Source of the DNA: CAZTBB01 sp964611755
GTDB taxonomy: Bacteria; Pseudomonadota; Alphaproteobacteria; Micavibrionales; Micavibrionaceae
Reading direction: 5' to 3'
Assembly: GCA_964611755.1 (NCBI GenBank)
Contig: CAZTBB010000007.1
Span: 1 to 64,000, forward strand
Length of the DNA stretch: 64,000 nt
Shown here: piece after piece, positions 61,234 through 64,000 of the stretch
How positions within the stretch are numbered: the first letter of the stretch is position 1
How the letters are laid out: each line of letters starts with the position of its first letter
The notes under the pieces: generated by a model
What the model was told of the DNA's origin: nothing
What the model saw: the letters and a program-made list of their open reading frames with translations, nothing else
The model's database searches: none
Translations under genes and position numbers: made by a program

Positions 61234-61806
61234 CTAAGACGGGATCCATATGGCGTAAAGAACAAGTGCAATGGAAATAAAGTTTCCAAGGAAGAAGATC
61301 ATATAGGCGAGTTTGAGCCAGCGAAATTTCGGCAAAATTATGCGGCGGGCAACATCATGAATATCTTTGACGGCCGCCTCCGATAGTTCGCTTAAATTAT
61401 TAAAGACAGGCAAAAAGTCCTGAACAAACTCATCCTCACTCATACGGCCAATATCACCAAAATGCAGAAGATTGACGGATCCATCAGGTTTGGCACCGGC
61501 GCGCCGTTTCGGATAGATACATATAATGCAAAAAAAGATGGTGAGCACACCAACCAGAATTGTGATTGTGGCAGGCCAATGAAATTGCTCCTCTTGAACC
61601 CAGTTCAATGCAACGGGAACAAGGATAGAGTTCAAGATGATCATCGCCTGCGCCTTTTGATCGACAAGGGCGATGTAATTGAAAAACTTAGCCGTGGTGG
61701 CGCTCAAAATTTGGCCACGGACAAGCGCTTCCCATCTGCGTTGATCGGCCGATTCAGGGAATGTTGTAAAGTCTTCTGTCTTGGGGTTATTGCCAAATAT
61801 AGACAT
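61234..61806 (-). CDS. Pycsar-effector-like membrane protein (PycTM/DUF5706)
   Basis: The 190 aa protein matches the Pycsar TM effector family by motif. After a 40-residue lead it has YIALVDQKAQAMIILNS (the conserved (A/V)DxKA block at the start of the first membrane helix), a second helix (TITILVGVLTIFFCIICIY), then PDGSVNLLHFGDIGRMSEDEF with the NLLxFG motif, a helical stretch ending DVARRIILPKFRWLK and a last helix (MIFFLGNFISIALVLYAIW). In phage defence such proteins are switched on by cyclic CMP or UMP made by a PycC cyclase and damage the membrane. No cyclase gene is next to it here, so it may be an orphan or serve another role. It is tightly linked to the ligase-like gene. Confidence 0.78.
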   Translation of the reverse strand: MSIFGNNPKTEDFTTFPESADQRRWEALVRGQILSATTAKFFNYIALVDQKAQAMIILNSILVPVALNWVQEEQFHWPATITILVGVLTIFFCIICIYPKRRAGAKPDGSVNLLHFGDIGRMSEDEFVQDFLPVFNNLSELSEAAVKDIHDVARRIILPKFRWLKLAYMIFFLGNFISIALVLYAIWIPS

Positions 61807-61887
61807 GGTTTTCAGATCTTATCCCATTGTTTAGAAAAAGATCATTGCAGAACTATGCCCTTTGGGCAAGATGGATAAAACTTTTAC

Positions 61888-62226
61888 TTAACGCCAATGG
61901 CCGGGATTATCCGGATCATTGTTATTGGGAATACCATCTAAATGGGTTTTAAGTTGGTTTAGCAACCCAATAAGCGTAGCAGATTTTCTCATAAAATCAT
62001 CTTCGGGAACCAAAAAAGAATAGAGCGGATCATCATTGCGAATATCAGGAAAATAGACTTCGGCCACAAGATGGCTTTTCCGGCCATCCGATTTCAAAGG
62101 CAAAAGAATATTCAGACCTGAATCGGTAGTAAGGCATGTGGCGCCGCTTGCTTGTTTGAAATCCAGAACAGCGCGACGCTCGGGGCCTGATAGTGTGACC
62201 CGTTTCTTAGAAGGGGATTTTTTCAT
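61888..62226 (-). CDS. Unknown small protein
   Basis: I do not recognise this 112 aa protein. It starts with a basic stretch (MKKSPSKKRVTLSGPERRAVL), has no signal peptide and ends with an Asn/Asp/Pro-rich tail (GIPNNNDPDNPGHWR). The middle (HLVAEVYFPDIRNDDPLYSF) looks like beta strands. It lies between the thioredoxin-like gene and the Pycsar-effector-like gene on the same strand, with gaps of 41 and 81 bases. A role as partner of either is possible but not supported by a motif. Confidence 0.6.
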   Translation of the reverse strand: MKKSPSKKRVTLSGPERRAVLDFKQASGATCLTTDSGLNILLPLKSDGRKSHLVAEVYFPDIRNDDPLYSFLVPEDDFMRKSATLIGLLNQLKTHLDGIPNNNDPDNPGHWR

Positions 62227-62267
62227 GACAGCAAATTATCAAAAACAAACTGTTTATGTCAAATATA

Positions 62268-62804
62268 TTATTTTCTGAGACGATCAATCAGTTTTATCAT
62301 TTCATCGGACTCCCAATCAGCCCCGATAAATTTCTGTGAAATGGTCTGGTCAGGTGCAATGACAAAGGTCTCGGGCAGTTTAAGTGAGTGATAGATTTTT
62401 TGTGTTATTTTCTGATCTTCATCAAAGCCAATATAAACATTGTCGTTCTTCATATTGGGCTGTGTGTCTGTGAGTTTTTTTAAAAACCAGTGCATTTTGT
62501 CTTCGGTCAAATCAGAGGATAGCGCGATAAACACAACATCATCGGGGTATTGTTCGGCTATATCGAGCAGAACCGGAAATTCTTTGATACATGGCGGACA
62601 CCAGCTAGCCCAGAAATTGAGCAGTACAATTTTACCCTCAAAGCTGCGTAAGGATTCATAGCGTTTTTGAGTATCGGTAAAGAAAAAATCAGGCGCTTTT
62701 TCTGCACTGCCCTGCTTGGGGGGGGCGGATCCATGGTCCAGCCAGTAGGTCAATCCGGCCGTGAAGATAATAATGGCAACGACAATCAGAATATTACGGC
62801 TCAT
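62268..62804 (-). CDS. TlpA/ResA-like membrane-anchored thioredoxin
   Basis: The 178 aa protein has an N-terminal membrane anchor (ILIVVAIIIFTAGLTYWLD) and a periplasmic thioredoxin fold with the active site WASWCPPC. It resembles ResA/CcmG, which reduce apocytochrome c before haem attachment. The start at 62804 overlaps the stop of the CcsA-type gene as ATGA, giving direct translational coupling and supporting a role in cytochrome c assembly. TTG and ATG codons further upstream would add a non-conserved extension. Confidence 0.92.
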   Translation of the reverse strand: MSRNILIVVAIIIFTAGLTYWLDHGSAPPKQGSAEKAPDFFFTDTQKRYESLRSFEGKIVLLNFWASWCPPCIKEFPVLLDIAEQYPDDVVFIALSSDLTEDKMHWFLKKLTDTQPNMKNDNVYIGFDEDQKITQKIYHSLKLPETFVIAPDQTISQKFIGADWESDEMIKLIDRLRK

Positions 62805-64000
62805 AGCTGTGTTCTCTCCTTCCATCGGATCGCAATCCAAAGCCCGCCGATAAGGGCTGTTTGGGTGGCCACGAAAATGGCCAATCCAGTGGCCAGACCG
62901 GATGTAAATCCATAGGAATGTAAACCAACGCCAAGCAGGTTCACACCGAACCAGGCAAGGGCAACAATAACATTGAGATAAGCAATTGAGGCATGGAAAG
63001 GAAGCGGTTTAATGTGTCCTGAGAGGCGGCCATGTTGAATCCAGATCAGCCAGAGGACAATCAGCAAGGCACCATTTTCTTTTGGGTCCCATCCCCAAAA
63101 ACGCCCCCATGATTGATCGGCCCAAATCCCCCCCAGAATTGTTCCGATGGCGGTAAGCAAAAGGGCAAAGAGCGAGAGTTTGTAGACATTATTTTGCAGG
63201 AAAATCATCAGGCCGCCGCGCATGTCAAAGAGCCGCGCGATAAGATAACCATGGGACAAGAGCGCGCATAAAACGCAAGCACCATAGCCCGCTGTGATGA
63301 TAATCACATGGGTGGCGAGCCAAAAATTCGTGTTCAGAACGGCCACTAAAACTTCGAGTGAGTCAGCATTGGGCGCGGTGATAGGTGCCATTGCCAATAA
63401 TCCGATGGCTGCTATTGACCCTATGACGCCGAGCACGGGCTTTCTTTGCAGCAAAGCGATGAGCAATGCGAGGAACGCCGTCACCCATGATACAAATAAG
63501 ACGGATTCATAAAGCGTGCCGACAGGGGGGCGTTCGAGAATATAGATACGGGCAAAAATGGCGAGCCCATGCGCAGCAATGGCTCCGGCAAAAGCGAGCG
63601 ATGTTGAATGCCTTAATACAAAACAATCAGGCTTTCCAAGTGCCCAAAGCCCGAGCAAAAAGGCGATAAAATAAAGCGCCATAACGATGCGATATGGTTT
63701 GATATTTTGATAGACCAGCTCGGTCTGCAATCTGGTTTTTGAAATGCTCTGCCCGTTAAGCTCAAGCGCGAAGGCAAGAGTCGCTCGTGAGCTTAGTTCA
63801 AAATCCATGGCATTATTCGTACGATAGGCCAAGGCCATATCAGCCCATAAATCCAGAAATGCCCGGTGCTCTTCACTCAGAGAGTCCGTTGTCACTTGCC
63901 ATGGATTCACCCATTGTTTGTGATCATTTATGGACGGAATAATTTGAAAGATTTGTCCAAGCGATCCGGCTTCGGAAATTTGATCCAATTGATAAACCAG
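62801..64000 (-). CDS. CcsA-type (System II) cytochrome c assembly protein, 5' end outside the window
   Basis: The reading frame is open to the window edge, so the N terminus is missing; about 399 residues are visible. The WWD haem-handling motif reads WGRFWGWDPKENGALLIVLW, of the CcsA type and unlike CcmC or CcmF. The block RPPVGTLYESVLFVSWV also matches CcsA. About eight membrane helices follow a region of periplasmic type at the visible N-terminal side (before MALYFIAFLLGLWALG), which suggests a fused CcsB-CcsA (ResB-ResC) protein, as in some other phyla. The last codons overlap the TlpA/ResA-like start (ATGA). Confidence 0.88.
   Translation of the reverse strand: MVYQLDQISEAGSLGQIFQIIPSINDHKQWVNPWQVTTDSLSEEHRAFLDLWADMALAYRTNNAMDFELSSRATLAFALELNGQSISKTRLQTELVYQNIKPYRIVMALYFIAFLLGLWALGKPDCFVLRHSTSLAFAGAIAAHGLAIFARIYILERPPVGTLYESVLFVSWVTAFLALLIALLQRKPVLGVIGSIAAIGLLAMAPITAPNADSLEVLVAVLNTNFWLATHVIIITAGYGACVLCALLSHGYLIARLFDMRGGLMIFLQNNVYKLSLFALLLTAIGTILGGIWADQSWGRFWGWDPKENGALLIVLWLIWIQHGRLSGHIKPLPFHASIAYLNVIVALAWFGVNLLGVGLHSYGFTSGLATGLAIFVATQTALIGGLWIAIRWKERTQL

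Noticed and set aside
61888..62226. Nucleotide cyclase partner for the Pycsar-effector-like protein
   Set aside because: The 112 aa protein is too short and lacks any cyclase motif.

Overview
This window looks like chromosomal DNA from an alphaproteobacterium, close to the replication origin and partition region. The evidence is the run mnmE-mnmG-rsmG-parA-parB with three alphaproteobacterial-type parS sites inside the first three genes, the order radA-cvpA-purF-SDR, and small families typical of the class (DUF6489-like, DUF3576-like). The gene repertoire (large Ig-like adhesin, many lipoproteins and orphan families) would fit a lineage such as the Micavibrio group, but that placement is a guess. 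No rRNA, tRNA, insertion sequence, prophage or CRISPR array was seen. Genes are packed tightly, and several convergent neighbours overlap at their stop codons.

Layout. 1-13.3 kb: rho, a small secreted protein, a dienelactone hydrolase, then DUF6489-mnmE-mnmG-rsmG-parA-parB, a membrane-anchored methyltransferase, hslU (with no hslV beside it), an unknown zinc-finger protein and an M23 peptidase. 13.2-19 kb: a histidine phosphatase, an Smr protein with a pseudo-receiver regulator, and a divergent pair of unknown proteins (261 and 872 aa). 18.9-26.1 kb: panD, a HIT protein, an unknown protein, comM/yifB, leuS and two lipoproteins (DUF547, DUF3576). 26.1-34 kb: a highly expressed-looking porin, a YggS-type PLP protein, a CPA2 antiporter, a MATE transporter, an RsmC-like methyltransferase and a stand-alone Clp-D1-like ATPase. 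34-38.7 kb: serB, serC and serA (the whole phosphorylated serine pathway), with a stand-alone FtsH-type M41 peptidase between serC and serA. 38.9-42 kb: three tandem paralogues of an unknown family, an unknown protein and a CheY-like regulator.

42.2-51.6 kb holds a giant type I secreted adhesin (about 2604 aa, internal repeats, C-terminal secretion signal, candidate LapG-type cleavage motifs near the N terminus) followed by a TolC-family outer-membrane channel. The matching ABC transporter and membrane-fusion protein are not in the window. 51.8-58.8 kb: a heparinase II/III-family protein, radA, cvpA, purF, an SDR and an MscS channel. 58.9-64 kb: an asparaginase, then a minus-strand set made of a System II cytochrome c assembly protein (cut by the window end), a TlpA/ResA-like thioredoxin, an unknown protein, a Pycsar-effector-like (PycTM/DUF5706) membrane protein and an O-antigen-ligase-like protein.

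Most likely to repay attention: parS sites written as the same VSRET pentapeptide in three proteins, the adhesin with candidate retention/cleavage motifs, the orphan Pycsar-effector-like protein, the ATPase-less M41 peptidase, the tandem unknown family, and the System II cytochrome c locus in an alphaproteobacterial background. All functions are read from motifs and gene order by eye; no database search was possible.
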